DNA of 64,000 nt from Pseudomonas sp. Choline-02u-1 (GCF_002836515.1 NZ_PJBC01000065.1:310001-374000), one strand, 5' to 3'; numbered from the stretch's first letter, positions 17,436 through 27,811 are shown. Made by a program: numbers and translations. Notes: generated from the sequence alone by a model not told the origin.

Positions 17436-18218
17436 TTACAGCAGGAAGCTCAACCCGACGCTGAACAGCAAAGCGGCGAACAGCCGTTTCAGCAAACGCG
17501 GCGACAACCTGTGCGCCAGACGCGCGCCGAGACGGGCGAAAACCATGCTGGTCAGGGCAATGCCCAACAACGCCGGCAAATACACAAAACCGAGACTATG
17601 CGGTGGCAACAACGGATCGTGCCACCCCAGAATCATGAAACTTGCCGCACTGGCCAAAGCGATCGGCAGACCACACGCCGACGACGTCGCCACAGCCTGC
17701 TGCATTGGCACGCTGCGCCAGGTCAGAAACGGCACGGTCAGCGAGCCGCCACCAATGCCGAAGATCGCCGAGGCCCAGCCAATCACCGTGCCAGCGGCAG
17801 TCAGACCGAGCTTGCCCGGTACCGTTCGACTGGCCTTGGGTTTGACATCCAGCGCCAGTTGCACGGCAATCACCAGAGCAAATACGCCGATGATTTTTTG
17901 CAGGTTCGGCCCGGAGATCGCCTCTGCCGTCAGCGCGCCGAAACCGGCGCCGAGCAGAATACCCAAGGTCATCCAGCGAAAAATCGCCCAGCGCACTGCG
18001 CCGCGACGGTGATGTTCACGCACGGCGTTGACCGAGGTGAATATGATCGTCGCCAGCGACGTCCCCACCGCCAGATGCGTGAGGATCGACTGATCGAAAC
18101 CTTGCAGGGTGAAACTGAACACCAGCACCGGGACGATGATGATCCCGCCGCCAACGCCAAACAGCCCGGCGAGCACGCCCGCACAGGCGCCGAGCGCCAG
18201 GTAGAGCAGAAATTCCAT
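17436..18218 (-). CDS. TSUP (TauE/SafE) family membrane transporter
   Basis: This 260-residue integral membrane protein has about eight TM segments and the duplicated TSUP pattern: [19 protein letters not shown] in the first half and [16 protein letters not shown] in the second. The family includes exporters of sulfite, sulfoacetate and related organosulfur anions; the substrate here is not evident. The ATG at 18,218 has GGAG upstream, whereas the longer frame has no signal. It sits between lgt and an NRDE-family gene as in other pseudomonads. Confidence 0.88.
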   Translation of the reverse strand: MEFLLYLALGACAGVLAGLFGVGGGIIIVPVLVFSFTLQGFDQSILTHLAVGTSLATIIFTSVNAVREHHRRGAVRWAIFRWMTLGILLGAGFGALTAEAISGPNLQKIIGVFALVIAVQLALDVKPKASRTVPGKLGLTAAGTVIGWASAIFGIGGGSLTVPFLTWRSVPMQQAVATSSACGLPIALASAASFMILGWHDPLLPPHSLGFVYLPALLGIALTSMVFARLGARLAHRLSPRLLKRLFAALLFSVGLSFLL

Positions 18219-18348
18219 GACCGTCTCCAGCACGCGTCGGCAAAACAGGAGCGGCATGTTAACGGATGCGCAGCCTTCTGCTCCACTGGCGATGGATGCA
18301 CGGACGCCGGATGCGTAGAGTGGGCAAAAAACACACAAGGACCACCTT

Positions 18349-19095
18349 ATGTGCCTGATCGTTTTCGCCTGGCGCCCGGGCCATGCCCAGCCGCTGATCG
18401 TCGCGGCCAACCGCGACGAGTTCTACGCCCGCCCCAGCCTGCCATTGGCGCCATGGCCCGAGGCGCCGCATGTGCATGCCGGGCGCGATCTTGAAGCCGG
18501 CGGCACCTGGCTGGGGATCGGCGCCAACGCGCGCTTCGCTGCGCTGACCAATATCCGCGATCCGCAGCAGCTGCCCGCAACCAAATCCCGTGGCGAACTG
18601 GTGGCGCGTTTTCTCACGGGTAATCTGTCGATTGATGATTATTTGAGCGATGTGGTGGGCCGTGCAGCGGAATATGCCGGGTTCAATCTTCTGCTGGGCA
18701 ATGCCCATGAGTTGTGGCATTTCAATGCGAGAGCGTCGGAGGCGGTGATGCTGCAACCGGGGATCTATGGATTATCCAACGCGGGGCTTGATACGCCGTG
18801 GCCGAAACTGCTCAAGGCCAAGGCTGCGTTGAATGCGGTACTGGATGATCCGCAGCCTGAGCGGTTGCTGGCCTTGCTGAGCGATGCGCAGACCGCACCC
18901 GAGGCCGAGTTGCCGGATACCGGGGTGGGCCTGGCAACGGAAGCGTTGTTGTCGAGTGTGTTCATTGCCAGCCAGAGTTATGGCACGCGGGCGAGTACAG
19001 CGTTGATCGTGCAGGCAGACGGGACGCGGCGAATGGTAGAGCGCAGCTTTGGGCCGTATGGCGGGCATTTGGGCGAGGTGGAAGTTACCCTTTAG
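18349..19095 (+). CDS. NRDE (TANGO2-like) family protein
   Basis: This 248-residue protein starts MCLIVFAW, with Cys2 in the position of an Ntn-type nucleophile, and has the family-defining NRDE motif (residues 21-24) followed by HAGRDLEAGGTWLGI and ALTNIR. The family is related to eukaryotic TANGO2, implicated in heme or lipid handling; its bacterial biochemistry is not established. It is transcribed alone, divergent from the TSUP gene and convergent with ptsP, with a REP pair after it. Confidence 0.9.
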   Translation: MCLIVFAWRPGHAQPLIVAANRDEFYARPSLPLAPWPEAPHVHAGRDLEAGGTWLGIGANARFAALTNIRDPQQLPATKSRGELVARFLTGNLSIDDYLSDVVGRAAEYAGFNLLLGNAHELWHFNARASEAVMLQPGIYGLSNAGLDTPWPKLLKAKAALNAVLDDPQPERLLALLSDAQTAPEAELPDTGVGLATEALLSSVFIASQSYGTRASTALIVQADGTRRMVERSFGPYGGHLGEVEVTL

Positions 19096-19114
19096 CGGCG
19101 TTTGAACTGACGTA

Positions 19115-19187
19115 TTCGCGAGCAAGCCCGCCTCCCACATTCGACCGCGTTGTAGAACTCGGTCAAATGTGGGAGCGGGCTTGCTCC
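19115..19187. repeat. REP pair (REPIN)
   Basis: Inverted copies of the Pseudomonas REP core (GCAAGCCCGCCTCCCAC and GTGGGAGCGGGCTTGC) lie between the convergent NRDE and ptsP genes. The flanks GACCG/CGGTC also pair, so the whole can fold as a long hairpin. Confidence 0.9.
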
Positions 19188-19220
19188 GGGCGGCGTTCCG
19201 ACGAAGAGGCCCTCAAGGTT

Positions 19221-21500
19221 CTAGAAAGCCTTGGTGACGACCGGGGAATTCATCTTCGCCAGGCCAAGATTCTTCAGCGCCAGTTGCAGCGAGCTGTGGA
19301 TAACTTGCGGGTTATCGATCTTCATCAGTTCCGCCAGCATCTCCTGCGCCTTGCTCAGGTTCACCTGGCGCAGCATCCACTTCACCTTCGGCAGGTTGGT
19401 GGCGTTCATCGACAGGCTGTCGAAACCCATCGCCATCAACAGCACTGCCGCCGCCGGATCACCGGCCATTTCGCCGCAGATGCTCACCGGTTTGCCTTCG
19501 GCGTGCGCATCGGTGACCACGGTTTGCAGGGCTTGCAGCACCGCCGGGTGCAGATAGTCGTAGAGATCGGCCACACGCGGGTTGTTGCGGTCTACCGCCA
19601 GCAGATACTGAGTCAGGTCGTTGGAGCCGACCGAGAGGAAGTCGACCATCCGCGCCAGCTCTTTGGTCTGGTACACCGCGGCCGGGATTTCAATCATCAC
19701 GCCGATCGGCGGCATCGGCACGTCGGTGCCTTCGTCGCGCACCTCGCCCCAGGCGCGGTGGATCAGGTGCAGGGCTTCTTCGAGTTCGTGGGTGCCGGAG
19801 ATCATCGGCAGCAGAATCCGCAGGTTGTTCAGGCCTTCGCTGGCCTTGAGCATCGCACGGGTCTGCACCAGGAAGATTTCCGGGTGGTCGAGGGTGACGC
19901 GAATACCGCGCCAGCCGAGGAACGGGTTGTCTTCCTTGATCGGGAAGTACGACAGCGACTTGTCACCGCCGATGTCGAGGCTGCGCATGGTCACCGGTTG
20001 CGGGTGGAACGCGGCGAGCTGTTCGCGGTAGATCGCCAGTTGTTCCTTCTCGCTCGGGAAGCGCTGGTTGATCATGAACGGCACTTCGGTGCGGTACAGG
20101 CCGACCCCTTCGGCGCCACGCTTCTGCGCCCGCGCCACATCGGCGAGCAGACCGGTGTTGACCCACAGCGGCATGCGGTGGCCATCAAGGGTCACGCACG
20201 GCAGGTCGCGCAGGGTATCGAGGCCCAGCGCCAGTTGCTTCTCTTCTTCGACGACTTCAGCGAACTGCTTGCGCAGCACTTCGCTCGGGTTGGTGTAGAC
20301 CTCGCCGCGGGTGCCGTCGACGATCATTTCGATACCGTCGACCTTGGCGTACGGCAGGTCGACCAGACCCATCACGGTCGGAATGCCCATGGCCCGGGCG
20401 AGAATCGCGACGTGGGAGTTACCCGAACCGAGCACCGAAACCAGACCGACCAGCGTGCCTTCCGGCACCTCGCCGAGCATCGCCGGCGTCAGCTCTTCGC
20501 TGACCAGAATGGTTTTTTCCGGGTAGACCAGATTCTGCTGGCGCTCTTCCTGCAGATAGGCGAGCAGACGGCGGCCAAGGTCTTTGACGTCCGAGGCGCG
20601 CTCGCGCAGGTAGGCATCGTCCATCAGTTCGAAACGGTTCACGTGCTCAGTGACCACCTGGCGCAGCGCGCCCTGAGCCCACTGGCCGGTCTTGATCACG
20701 GTGGTGATTTCGCTGCCCAGCGAGGCATCGTCGAGCATCATCAAGTAAACGTCGAACAACGCGCGCTCTTCCGGGCGCAGTTGGGTCGCCAGTTTGGCGG
20801 ACAACGCGCGCATGTCGGCGCGCACGCCTTCGATGGCGGTCTTGAACAGCGCCAGTTCAGCGTCGATGTCAGTGATGGTCTTGTCCGGCACCACGTCCAG
20901 ATCCGCCGGTGGCAGCATGACCACGGCGGTACCGACGGCAGCACCGGGCGAACCCGGCACGCCGACGAATTTGGCTTCCTGAATGCCCTTGCCCTGCCGG
21001 CCCAGGCCACGGATCGAGCCGGTGGCCTCGGCGTGGGCGATAACGCCGGCGAGCTGCGCGCTCATGGTCACGAGGAAGGCTTCTTCGCCTTCGTCAAACT
21101 GACGACGTTCTTTTTGCTGAATGACCAACACGCCGACGACGCGGCGGTGGTGAATGATCGGTGCACCGAGGAACGAGGCGTAACGCTCTTCACCGGTTTC
21201 AGCGAAGTAGCGGTAACGAGGGTGAACCGAAGCGTTTTCCAGGTTCAGGGGTTCTTCACGCGTGCCGACCAGACCGACCAGACCCTCGTTGGGGGCCATG
21301 CTGACCTTGCCGATCGAGCGCTTGTTCAAGCCCTCGGTGGCCATCAGGACGAAGCGATTGGTTTCCGGATCAAGCAGGTAGACCGAGCAGACCTGGCTGC
21401 CCATGGCCTCTTTGACGCGCAACACAATAATCCCCAACGCCGCCTTGAGATCCTTGGCGGAGTTAACTTCCTGGACGATCTTGCGCAGCGTATTGAGCAT
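19221..21500 (-). CDS. ptsP: PtsP, phosphoenolpyruvate-protein phosphotransferase (EI-Ntr)
   Basis: This 759-residue cytosolic enzyme I of the nitrogen PTS autophosphorylates with PEP and passes the phosphate to NPr and then EIIA-Ntr, with regulatory outputs on nitrogen, carbon and potassium. It has an N-terminal GAF domain (about residues 1-160), an EI N-domain with the phospho-His in GSGNSHVAILAR (about His363), and a PEP-binding TIM barrel with LYRTEVPFM, SNDLTQY and CGEMAGD. It follows rppH by 22 bp, the conserved rppH-ptsP operon. Confidence 0.97.
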   Translation of the reverse strand: MLNTLRKIVQEVNSAKDLKAALGIIVLRVKEAMGSQVCSVYLLDPETNRFVLMATEGLNKRSIGKVSMAPNEGLVGLVGTREEPLNLENASVHPRYRYFAETGEERYASFLGAPIIHHRRVVGVLVIQQKERRQFDEGEEAFLVTMSAQLAGVIAHAEATGSIRGLGRQGKGIQEAKFVGVPGSPGAAVGTAVVMLPPADLDVVPDKTITDIDAELALFKTAIEGVRADMRALSAKLATQLRPEERALFDVYLMMLDDASLGSEITTVIKTGQWAQGALRQVVTEHVNRFELMDDAYLRERASDVKDLGRRLLAYLQEERQQNLVYPEKTILVSEELTPAMLGEVPEGTLVGLVSVLGSGNSHVAILARAMGIPTVMGLVDLPYAKVDGIEMIVDGTRGEVYTNPSEVLRKQFAEVVEEEKQLALGLDTLRDLPCVTLDGHRMPLWVNTGLLADVARAQKRGAEGVGLYRTEVPFMINQRFPSEKEQLAIYREQLAAFHPQPVTMRSLDIGGDKSLSYFPIKEDNPFLGWRGIRVTLDHPEIFLVQTRAMLKASEGLNNLRILLPMISGTHELEEALHLIHRAWGEVRDEGTDVPMPPIGVMIEIPAAVYQTKELARMVDFLSVGSNDLTQYLLAVDRNNPRVADLYDYLHPAVLQALQTVVTDAHAEGKPVSICGEMAGDPAAAVLLMAMGFDSLSMNATNLPKVKWMLRQVNLSKAQEMLAELMKIDNPQVIHSSLQLALKNLGLAKMNSPVVTKAF

Positions 21501-21522
21501 GGCTCGGGGTCGAACTCCGTCG

Positions 21523-22002
21523 TCAGTCGCGCGCTAAAAGGCGCGGGGCAAGCTCTTTGAGAGCGCGTCGATACACCTCGCGCTTGAATGTCACCACCTG
21601 GCCCAACGGATACCAATAACTGACCCAGCGCCAGCCATCGAACTCCGGTTTACCGGTCAAATCCATCCGCACCCTCTGCTCGTTGGAGATCAGGCGCAGG
21701 AGAAACCATTTCTGTTTCTGGCCGATGCACAGCGGTTGGCTGTGGGTACGCACCAGGCGTTGCGGCAAACGATAGCGCAACCAGCCTCGGGTACAGGCCA
21801 GTATTTCAACATCTTCACGTTCCAGGCCAACTTCTTCGTTCAGCTCGCGGTACAAGGCGTCTTCCGGCGTCTCCTCGGGGTTGATTCCCCCTTGCGGAAA
21901 CTGCCAGGCGTCCTGATTGATACGGCGAGCCCATAGCACCTGGCCGGCGTCATTCGTCAGAATGATCCCGACATTGGGGCGGAAACCATCGGGGTCGATC
22001 AC
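21523..22002 (-). CDS. rppH: RNA pyrophosphohydrolase
   Basis: This 159-residue Nudix enzyme removes pyrophosphate from 5'-triphosphate mRNA ends, opening them to RNase E decay. The Nudix box is [23 protein letters not shown]. The N-terminus [13 protein letters not shown] and the QFPQGG and QKWFLLRL segments fit RppH. The GTG at 22,002 is chosen because the conserved protein begins at (M)IDPDGFRPN, with GAGG a few bases upstream. It is the first gene of rppH-ptsP. Confidence 0.95.
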
Positions 22003-22145
22003 GGCAACAACCTCGCAAACGCATGTCGCCGCATTGTTCCACAAAGCTTGAGCAGGCGGCAACGAAGGTTCCTACCTTATGTGCACTCTTGTGAAAAGAC
22101 CGTATTCTTGTCGCCTTTTTACTGACTTTTCAGCGGGTAACTGCA

Positions 22146-22802
22146 ATGCGCCTGGCTCTATTCGATTTGGACAACACCCTTCTGGGCGGCGACAGCGATC
22201 ACGCTTGGGGCGACTATCTGTGCGAGCGCGGCTTCCTCGACCCGATCGCCTACAAGGCGCGCAACGACGAGTTCTATCAGGATTACCTGGCCGGCAAGCT
22301 GGACAACGCTGCCTACCTGAATTTCTGCCTGGAGATCCTCGGCCGCACCGAAATGGCCGTGCTCGACGCCTGGCACAGCGATTACATGCGCGACTGCATC
22401 GAGCCGATCATGCTGCCCAAGGCACTTGAGCTTCTGAAAAAACACCGCGACGCCGGCGACAAACTGGTGATCATCACCGCCACCAACCGCTTCGTCACCG
22501 CGCCGATCGCCGTGCGCCTGGGCGTGGAAACCCTGATCGCCACCGAGTGCGAAATGGTCGATGGCCGCTACAGCGGGCGCAGCACCGACATTCCGTGTTT
22601 CCGTGAAGGCAAGGTGACGCGCCTGAATCGCTGGCTGGAAGAGACCGGGTATTCGCTTGAGGGCAGCTATTTCTATAGCGATTCGATGAATGATTTGCCG
22701 TTGCTGGAGCAGGTGGCGAATCCGGTGGCGGTTGATCCGGACCCGAATCTGCGCGCCGAGGCCGAGAAGCGTGGTTGGCCGGTGATCAGTCTTCGCGGCT
22801 GA
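22146..22802 (+). CDS. HAD-IB phosphatase, likely histidinol-phosphate phosphatase
   Basis: This 218-residue HAD hydrolase of the SerB-like IB subfamily has DLDNTLL (nucleophile Asp8 and acid Asp10), TAT (motif II), a Lys at motif III (GKVTRL) and [10 protein letters not shown] (motif IV). The position beside rppH-ptsP matches the P. aeruginosa gene PA0335, which as I recall was shown to be a histidinol-phosphate phosphatase. That function rests on synteny and memory. Its promoter lies in the 143-bp gap divergent from rppH. Confidence 0.85.
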   Translation: MRLALFDLDNTLLGGDSDHAWGDYLCERGFLDPIAYKARNDEFYQDYLAGKLDNAAYLNFCLEILGRTEMAVLDAWHSDYMRDCIEPIMLPKALELLKKHRDAGDKLVIITATNRFVTAPIAVRLGVETLIATECEMVDGRYSGRSTDIPCFREGKVTRLNRWLEETGYSLEGSYFYSDSMNDLPLLEQVANPVAVDPDPNLRAEAEKRGWPVISLRG

Positions 22803-22807
22803 AATGG

Positions 22808-22897
22808 CCATCGCTGGCAAGCCAGCTCCCACAGGTTTTTCGGGTGGTCACACAATCTGTGTTCACTGAAAATCCTTGTGGGACCTGCCAGCGATAG
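22808..22897. repeat. REP pair, CTGGCAAGCCAGCTCCCAC type
   Basis: Two inverted copies of a second REP class (CATCGCTGGCAAGCCAGCTCCCACA and TGTGGGACCTGCCAGCGATA) lie between convergent genes. The core differs from the common GAGCGGGCTTGCTC class, and the right copy has lost part of the stem. Confidence 0.85.
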
Positions 22898-22917
22898 GGG
22901 CGACCCGGTCTCAAGCC

Positions 22918-23331
22918 CTAAACAGGCTTGGCCCCCATCAACGCCGCAATGGCCAGAAATCCAACACCGCTGACTATCGCCAGTGCCAGACTGAATGTGC
23001 GGCTACCCACTCCGGTAGTCCATAGCCGATCCAGCCGAACCAGCAGCCAGACTGCACTGAACGTGGCCACGGCATAGATCACGCTGGAGCCCAGAATCCA
23101 CAATTGCCCCAATGGCCAGCCGATCAGGTGCACCAGCCACCAGCCGGTGAACGGCATGCTGAGTATGCCGATCAGCATCAGACACCAGATGAACAGCCAG
23201 GGCCGCCGCATCGTACTGGCAGGCCCTTCGCTGCGGTTACGCCAGGTCAGGGCGGCGAGCCCCAGCCCGCTCGCGAGGATGACCACGGTCGCCGCGACGT
23301 GAAGGACTTTCAGGGTGGTCAGGGTTTCCAT
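22918..23331 (-). CDS. DUF2269-family membrane protein
   Basis: This 137-residue inner-membrane protein has four predicted TM helices (starting METLTTLKVLHVAATVVILASG, then LFIWCLMLIGILSMPFTGWWLV, the ILGSSVIYAVATFSAVWLL segment and the C-terminal helix). The LKVLHV start and PFTGWWLV segment fit DUF2269; the function is unknown. The Met at 23,331 is preferred over an upstream one because the family begins at METLTTLK. It lies downstream of ilvA in the same direction. Confidence 0.78.
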   Translation of the reverse strand: METLTTLKVLHVAATVVILASGLGLAALTWRNRSEGPASTMRRPWLFIWCLMLIGILSMPFTGWWLVHLIGWPLGQLWILGSSVIYAVATFSAVWLLVRLDRLWTTGVGSRTFSLALAIVSGVGFLAIAALMGAKPV

Positions 23332-23372
23332 GTCGTTCCCATTCGTAATTCCATGCACATCAGCGTAGTCGC

Positions 23373-24887
23373 TCAGCCGAGAAACAGCTGATAGGCCGGG
23401 TTGTCGCTTTCATCCCAGTACGGGTAGCCGATTTGCGCCAGCGCAGCCGGCACCAGGTGGCGCTCGTCGTGGGGCACTTGCAGGCCGGCGACTACACGGC
23501 CGTCCGCCGCGCCATGGTTACGATAGTGGAACATCGAGATGTTCCAGCGCCCCCCCAGCTTGCTGAGGAAGTTGAACAGCGCGCCCGGCCGTTCCGGAAA
23601 TTCGAAACGCAGCACCACTTCATCGACCACTTGCGCGGCGCGGCCGCCGACCATGTGGCGAATGTGCAACTTGGCCAGTTCGTTGTCGGTCAGGTCGACC
23701 ACCGGAAAACCTTGCTCGGTCAGGCTCGCCAGCAGTGCGCTGCGCGGGTCGTTGTCCGGGTGGGTCTGCACGCCAACGAAAATGTGCGCTTCGCTGCCGG
23801 TGTTGTAGCGGTAATTGAATTCGGTGATCTGGCGCTTGCCGATGGCTTCGCAGAAGGCCTTGAAGCTGCCGGCCTGCTCGGGGATGGTCACGGCGATGAT
23901 CGCTTCGCGACCTTCGCCAAGCTCGGCGCGTTCGGCGACATGGCGCAAGCGGTCGAAATTGACGTTGGCGCCGGAGTCGATGGCGACGAAAGTCTGGCCG
24001 CTGACACCGCGCTGCTCAACGTATTTCTTGATCCCGGCCACGCCCAGGGCGCCGGCAGGTTCGGTGATCGAGCGGGTATCGTCGTAGATATCCTTGATCG
24101 CCGCACAAATCTCATCGGTGCTGACGGTGATCACTTCATCGACATGATCCTTGCAGATTTCAAAGGTGTACTGGCCAATCTGCGCCACCGCCACGCCGTC
24201 GGCAAAGATGCCTACGGTCGGCAGAACGACACGCTCGCCCGCCGCCATTGCCGCTTGCAGGCAATTGGAATCGTCTGGCTCGACACCGATGACCTTGATG
24301 TCCGGGCGCAGGTATTTCACGTACGCGGCGATCCCGGCGATCAGGCCGCCGCCACCGACCGGGACGAAAATCGCGTCCAGTGGCTGTGGGTGCTGACGCA
24401 GGATTTCCATCGCCACGGTGCCTTGCCCGGCGATGGTGTGCGGGTCGTCGTAGGGATGAATGTAGACGTAGCCTTTCTCATCGACCAGTTTCAGCGAGTA
24501 GGCCAGCGCTTCCGGGAACGAGTCACCGTGCAGCACGACTTTACCGCCGCGCGAACGCACGCCTTCGACCTTGATTTCCGGGGTGGTCTTGGGCATGACG
24601 ATGGTGGCTTTGACACCCAGCACTTTCGCCGCCAGCGCCAGGCCCTGCGCATGGTTGCCCGCCGAGGCGGTGACCACGCCACGGGCGCGCTCTTCGTCGC
24701 TCAGTTGCGTCAGCTTGTTGTAGGCCCCGCGAATCTTGAAGGAGAACACTGGTTGCAAGTCTTCGCGCTTGAGCCAGATGTCATTGCCCAGCCGCTCGGA
24801 GAGCTGACGGGCGTTGTGCAGCGGGGTTTCTACGGCAACGTCATAAACGCGCGAGGTGAGGATCTTTTTGACGTACTGTTCAAGCAT
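23373..24887 (-). CDS. ilvA: Threonine ammonia-lyase, biosynthetic
   Basis: This 504-residue PLP enzyme deaminates threonine to 2-oxobutanoate, the first committed step of isoleucine synthesis. PLP binds Lys51 in [10 protein letters not shown], and the GGGGLIAG loop holds its phosphate. Two ACT-like regulatory domains occupy about residues 330-504 (IFVGVQTH, then [14 protein letters not shown]), where isoleucine and valine bind. It is divergent from rpiA across a 147-bp gap, the same arrangement as in other pseudomonads. Confidence 0.97.
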   Translation of the reverse strand: MLEQYVKKILTSRVYDVAVETPLHNARQLSERLGNDIWLKREDLQPVFSFKIRGAYNKLTQLSDEERARGVVTASAGNHAQGLALAAKVLGVKATIVMPKTTPEIKVEGVRSRGGKVVLHGDSFPEALAYSLKLVDEKGYVYIHPYDDPHTIAGQGTVAMEILRQHPQPLDAIFVPVGGGGLIAGIAAYVKYLRPDIKVIGVEPDDSNCLQAAMAAGERVVLPTVGIFADGVAVAQIGQYTFEICKDHVDEVITVSTDEICAAIKDIYDDTRSITEPAGALGVAGIKKYVEQRGVSGQTFVAIDSGANVNFDRLRHVAERAELGEGREAIIAVTIPEQAGSFKAFCEAIGKRQITEFNYRYNTGSEAHIFVGVQTHPDNDPRSALLASLTEQGFPVVDLTDNELAKLHIRHMVGGRAAQVVDEVVLRFEFPERPGALFNFLSKLGGRWNISMFHYRNHGAADGRVVAGLQVPHDERHLVPAALAQIGYPYWDESDNPAYQLFLG

Positions 24888-25034
24888 CGGAAAGCATCAC
24901 TGAGCGGTTGGGCGGGACCCGGGAGTCTAACCCGGCTTTTGCCGATGCGACCACACGAATCCAGAGGTTTTAGCCGCGCTTGCGGCTATAATGCCGGCCT
25001 TTCTGCCCAACCCTTGCCCGCTTTCGGAGCCCGC

Positions 25035-25709
25035 ATGACCCAGGATCAACTCAAACAGGCCGTGGCCCAGGCCGCCGTCGACTTCATCCTGCCGAAACTC
25101 GACGACAAGAGCATCGTCGGCGTCGGCACCGGCTCCACCGCCAACTGCTTCATCGACGCCCTGGCCCAGCACAAGGGCGCGTTCGATGGCGCGGTCGCCA
25201 GCTCCGAAGCCACCGCCGCGCGCCTCAAGGGCCACGGCATTCCGGTGTACGAGCTGAACACGGTCAGCGACCTGGAGTTCTACGTTGACGGCGCCGATGA
25301 AAGCGACGCGCACCTGAACCTGATCAAGGGCGGCGGTGCGGCCCTGACCCGCGAGAAGATTGTCGCCGCCGTGGCCAAGACCTTCATCTGCATCGCCGAC
25401 GCCAGCAAACTGGTGCCGGTGCTCGGCGAGTTTCCGCTGCCGGTGGAAGTGATCCCGATGGCCCGCAGCCACGTGGCGCGCCAACTGGTGAAACTCGGCG
25501 GCGACCCGGTGTACCGCGAAGGCGTGCTGACCGACAACGGCAACATCATCCTCGACGTGTTCAACCTGCAGATCACCAACCCGGTGGAGCTGGAAGCGCA
25601 GATCAACGCCGTCGTCGGCGTGGTCACCAACGGCCTGTTCGCCGCGCGCCCGGCGGATCTGTTGCTTCTGGGCACCAGTGAAGGCGTGAAAACCCTGAAG
25701 GCTGAGTAA
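25035..25709 (+). CDS. rpiA: Ribose-5-phosphate isomerase A
   Basis: This 224-residue enzyme interconverts ribose 5-phosphate and ribulose 5-phosphate in the pentose phosphate pathway. It shows [22 protein letters not shown], the catalytic-site block [18 protein letters not shown] and TDNGNIILD. The ATG at 25,035 gives the normal length; the open frame far upstream is antisense to ilvA. It is expressed from the divergent ilvA/rpiA gap. Confidence 0.97.
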   Translation: MTQDQLKQAVAQAAVDFILPKLDDKSIVGVGTGSTANCFIDALAQHKGAFDGAVASSEATAARLKGHGIPVYELNTVSDLEFYVDGADESDAHLNLIKGGGAALTREKIVAAVAKTFICIADASKLVPVLGEFPLPVEVIPMARSHVARQLVKLGGDPVYREGVLTDNGNIILDVFNLQITNPVELEAQINAVVGVVTNGLFAARPADLLLLGTSEGVKTLKAE

Positions 25710-25744
25710 CAGACTGCCCGATTTTTTGCGGACAGATATCGAAC

Positions 25745-25837
25745 CTGTGGGAGCGGGCTTGCTCGCGAATGCGCCGGATCAGTCAACACTTAGGGTGACT
25801 GATCGACCGCTTTCGCGAGCAAGCCCGCTCCCACAGT
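25745..25837. repeat. REP pair (REPIN)
   Basis: TGTGGGAGCGGGCTTGCTCGCGAA and its inverted partner TTCGCGAGCAAGCCCGCTCC lie about 70 bp apart (centre to centre) between the convergent rpiA and SdiA-regulated gene. The intervening GATCAGTC/GACTGATC also pair. Confidence 0.93.
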
Positions 25838-25852
25838 GTTTTGTGATGTCAG

Positions 25853-26770
25853 TTAGTTTGGTGTGGGCTTTTTGAAGACGTAAAACAGATTCGGCTCGCT
25901 CACCAGATACAGCGTGCCGTCATCATCCATCGCAATCCCCTCGGCCTGCGGCACGGTTTTCTGCAAACCCTGGCGTCCGCCGCTGATCGACATGGTGCTC
26001 AACGGGCGGCCGTCGACATCCAGCTCAATGATCAGCCGCGATTCATCCGACAGCGCCAGCAAGTGCCCGCTGCGCTCGTCGTATTGCAGACTCGAAAGAT
26101 CACGCACAAACATCCCGGCATCGCGCTTGGGGTTGTTGATCACGTGTACGGCGTAGGTCTTGTCCGGTTTGAAGTGCGGAAAACCGTGAACTTCATAGAT
26201 CAGCATCGGGTCGCGCTCCTTCGCTACAAACAGCCGTTTGCCCACCGAATCGTAAGCCAACCCTTCGAAACCCTTGTTGCTGGACATGTGCACGCCGAGG
26301 GTCATTTGCTCGGCATCCTCGGCATCGAGAAAAGTGGTGTCTGCCTCGAGGTGGATTTTGATCAGGCGTTGCTGGCGCTCATCGGTGATCACGTAGGTGT
26401 CGGCGCTGATGTATTCGACGGCTTCCGGGTCGCCGAAACCGACCAGCGCGATGCGTCGCAGGACCTTGCCTTCCAGCGACAGTTCGATCAGTTCGGAATT
26501 CTTGTTGGTCACGGTGAACAGGCTTTTGCGCACCGGATCGTAGGTCAGCGCCGAGACATCATCGTCGAGCCCCTCGATCGGCCGCGCCTCGATCGTCACC
26601 CGATATTGGTCGAGGCCGATCGCCTCGCTGCTCAGCGGCTGCCACAGCGTGTGCAGGTTGAACCAGGCGCGCTCGAACAGGCGCAGGTATTGACCGATCG
26701 CGATCAACGCGACCAGGACAATCATCAACAGCAGGAGAATCAACGGTTTGGGACGGGCAAGTCGACGCAT
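25853..26770 (-). CDS. SdiA-regulated domain protein, copy 1
   Basis: This 305-residue protein has an N-terminal membrane anchor (about residues 8-27) and a periplasmic beta-propeller of the SdiA-regulated (YjiK) family, with repeated blade motifs such as DDVSALTYDP, FEGLAYDSVGKRLFVAKERDP and AEGIAMDDDGTLYLVSEPNLFYVF. The family is named for E. coli SdiA control and its function is unknown. It forms a tandem pair with the next gene, and the copies share the blade pattern and the C-terminal SEPNLFY block. Confidence 0.88.
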   Translation of the reverse strand: MRRLARPKPLILLLLMIVLVALIAIGQYLRLFERAWFNLHTLWQPLSSEAIGLDQYRVTIEARPIEGLDDDVSALTYDPVRKSLFTVTNKNSELIELSLEGKVLRRIALVGFGDPEAVEYISADTYVITDERQQRLIKIHLEADTTFLDAEDAEQMTLGVHMSSNKGFEGLAYDSVGKRLFVAKERDPMLIYEVHGFPHFKPDKTYAVHVINNPKRDAGMFVRDLSSLQYDERSGHLLALSDESRLIIELDVDGRPLSTMSISGGRQGLQKTVPQAEGIAMDDDGTLYLVSEPNLFYVFKKPTPN

Positions 26771-26887
26771 TCAGGCAGGCTCGGATTCAAGACAGGCCGA
26801 TGAAATATCACGCCCGTCTGAACTGAAGCTTAATGGCCACTTGCCGCCCACGACAACTGCACGATTCCGCAATAGCTGTAGGAAAAC

Positions 26888-27811
26888 TTACTGATGTTTT
26901 TCGAAGCGGTAGAACAGGTTCGGTTCGCTGACCATGTACAGCGTGCCGTCCTCATCCATGGTCATACCCTCGGCGCGGGGAATGGTGTCTTTCAGACCAT
27001 TGAAATTCCCCAGCAGCGTCATGAAGCTGACTTGCTTGCCGGCCTCGTCCAGCTCCAGCAACAGATGCGAATCGGCCGACAGCACCAGCAGATGGCCAGT
27101 GCGCGGATCGACGGCCAGCGCCGACAGGTTGCGCAGGTCCAACTGATTGCTGGCCAGCTTCTGCTTGTCGCCCAGAAGGGTCTGGCCGCCGTCGCTTTTC
27201 CAGGTGAACAGGGCCGGCGGGCGCTCTTCACCCAGCACCAGCTGCTGATTGTGCGGATCCCACGTGATGGCCTCGAAGGCCTTGTTCTGATCCTTCGAGG
27301 GCCCGAGGTCGTATTTCGGGAAGTCGGCGATGTTCAGCTCACGAGTCGCGGCATCGACTTTGACGATCGACAACGTATGCTCACGTTCATCAACAATCGC
27401 CAACAACCCGTTTTCCATGACGGTCAGGCCTTCGGGATTGCTCCAGCCCACCAGCGGCATCTTGCGCAACACGTCGCCCTGCAGCGTCAGCTCGACGAGG
27501 AAGGCATTCTTGCCCATGACTGCAAACAGGGTCTTGGTCTGCCGGTTGTAGGCCAGGTCCGAGGCTTCGTCCTTCTCCATGCCCGGCAACGGTTTGGCGT
27601 CGATCACCACCTGATAATCCGGCAGCCATACGCTCTCCTTGCGCTCGGCCTTGCTCTCGAAGCGCTCCAGCACCCACAGCACGCCGCGATCATCCCAATG
27701 CATGGCGAAGGCCAGTCCATAAGCCGCAGCGATGGCCAGCAACAGCCAGGCATACCAGCGCAGGACAAAGCGCGAACGGGAGGAGGATTTCTGCTGAGTT
27801 CGAGATGCCAT
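26888..27811 (-). CDS. SdiA-regulated domain protein, copy 2
   Basis: This 307-residue paralogue of the gene downstream has an N-terminal TM anchor (about residues 17-37) and a propeller with DEASDLAYNRQTKTLFAV, FEAITWDPHNQQLVLGEERPP and AEGMTMDEDGTLYMVSEPNLFYRF. The sequence has diverged widely from copy 1 outside the blades, so the duplication is old. It probably acts in the periplasm as an anchored propeller. A 117-bp gap separates the two copies, long enough for separate promoters. Confidence 0.88.
   Translation of the reverse strand: MASRTQQKSSSRSRFVLRWYAWLLLAIAAAYGLAFAMHWDDRGVLWVLERFESKAERKESVWLPDYQVVIDAKPLPGMEKDEASDLAYNRQTKTLFAVMGKNAFLVELTLQGDVLRKMPLVGWSNPEGLTVMENGLLAIVDEREHTLSIVKVDAATRELNIADFPKYDLGPSKDQNKAFEAITWDPHNQQLVLGEERPPALFTWKSDGGQTLLGDKQKLASNQLDLRNLSALAVDPRTGHLLVLSADSHLLLELDEAGKQVSFMTLLGNFNGLKDTIPRAEGMTMDEDGTLYMVSEPNLFYRFEKHQ

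Noticed and set aside
19167-21560. 797-residue open frame on the + strand opposite ptsP
   Set aside because: It is the mirror of ptsP in GC-rich DNA, with low-complexity His/Gln/Arg/Val-rich translation and no family motifs. ptsP is complete on the other strand.
23433-25034. Long + strand frame antisense to ilvA and running into rpiA
   Set aside because: Only the part from 25,035 (rpiA) has family similarity. The rest is a shadow of ilvA.
24888-25034. Leader peptide or attenuator for ilvA
   Set aside because: The 147-bp divergent gap shows no Ile/Val-rich leader peptide or alternative hairpins.
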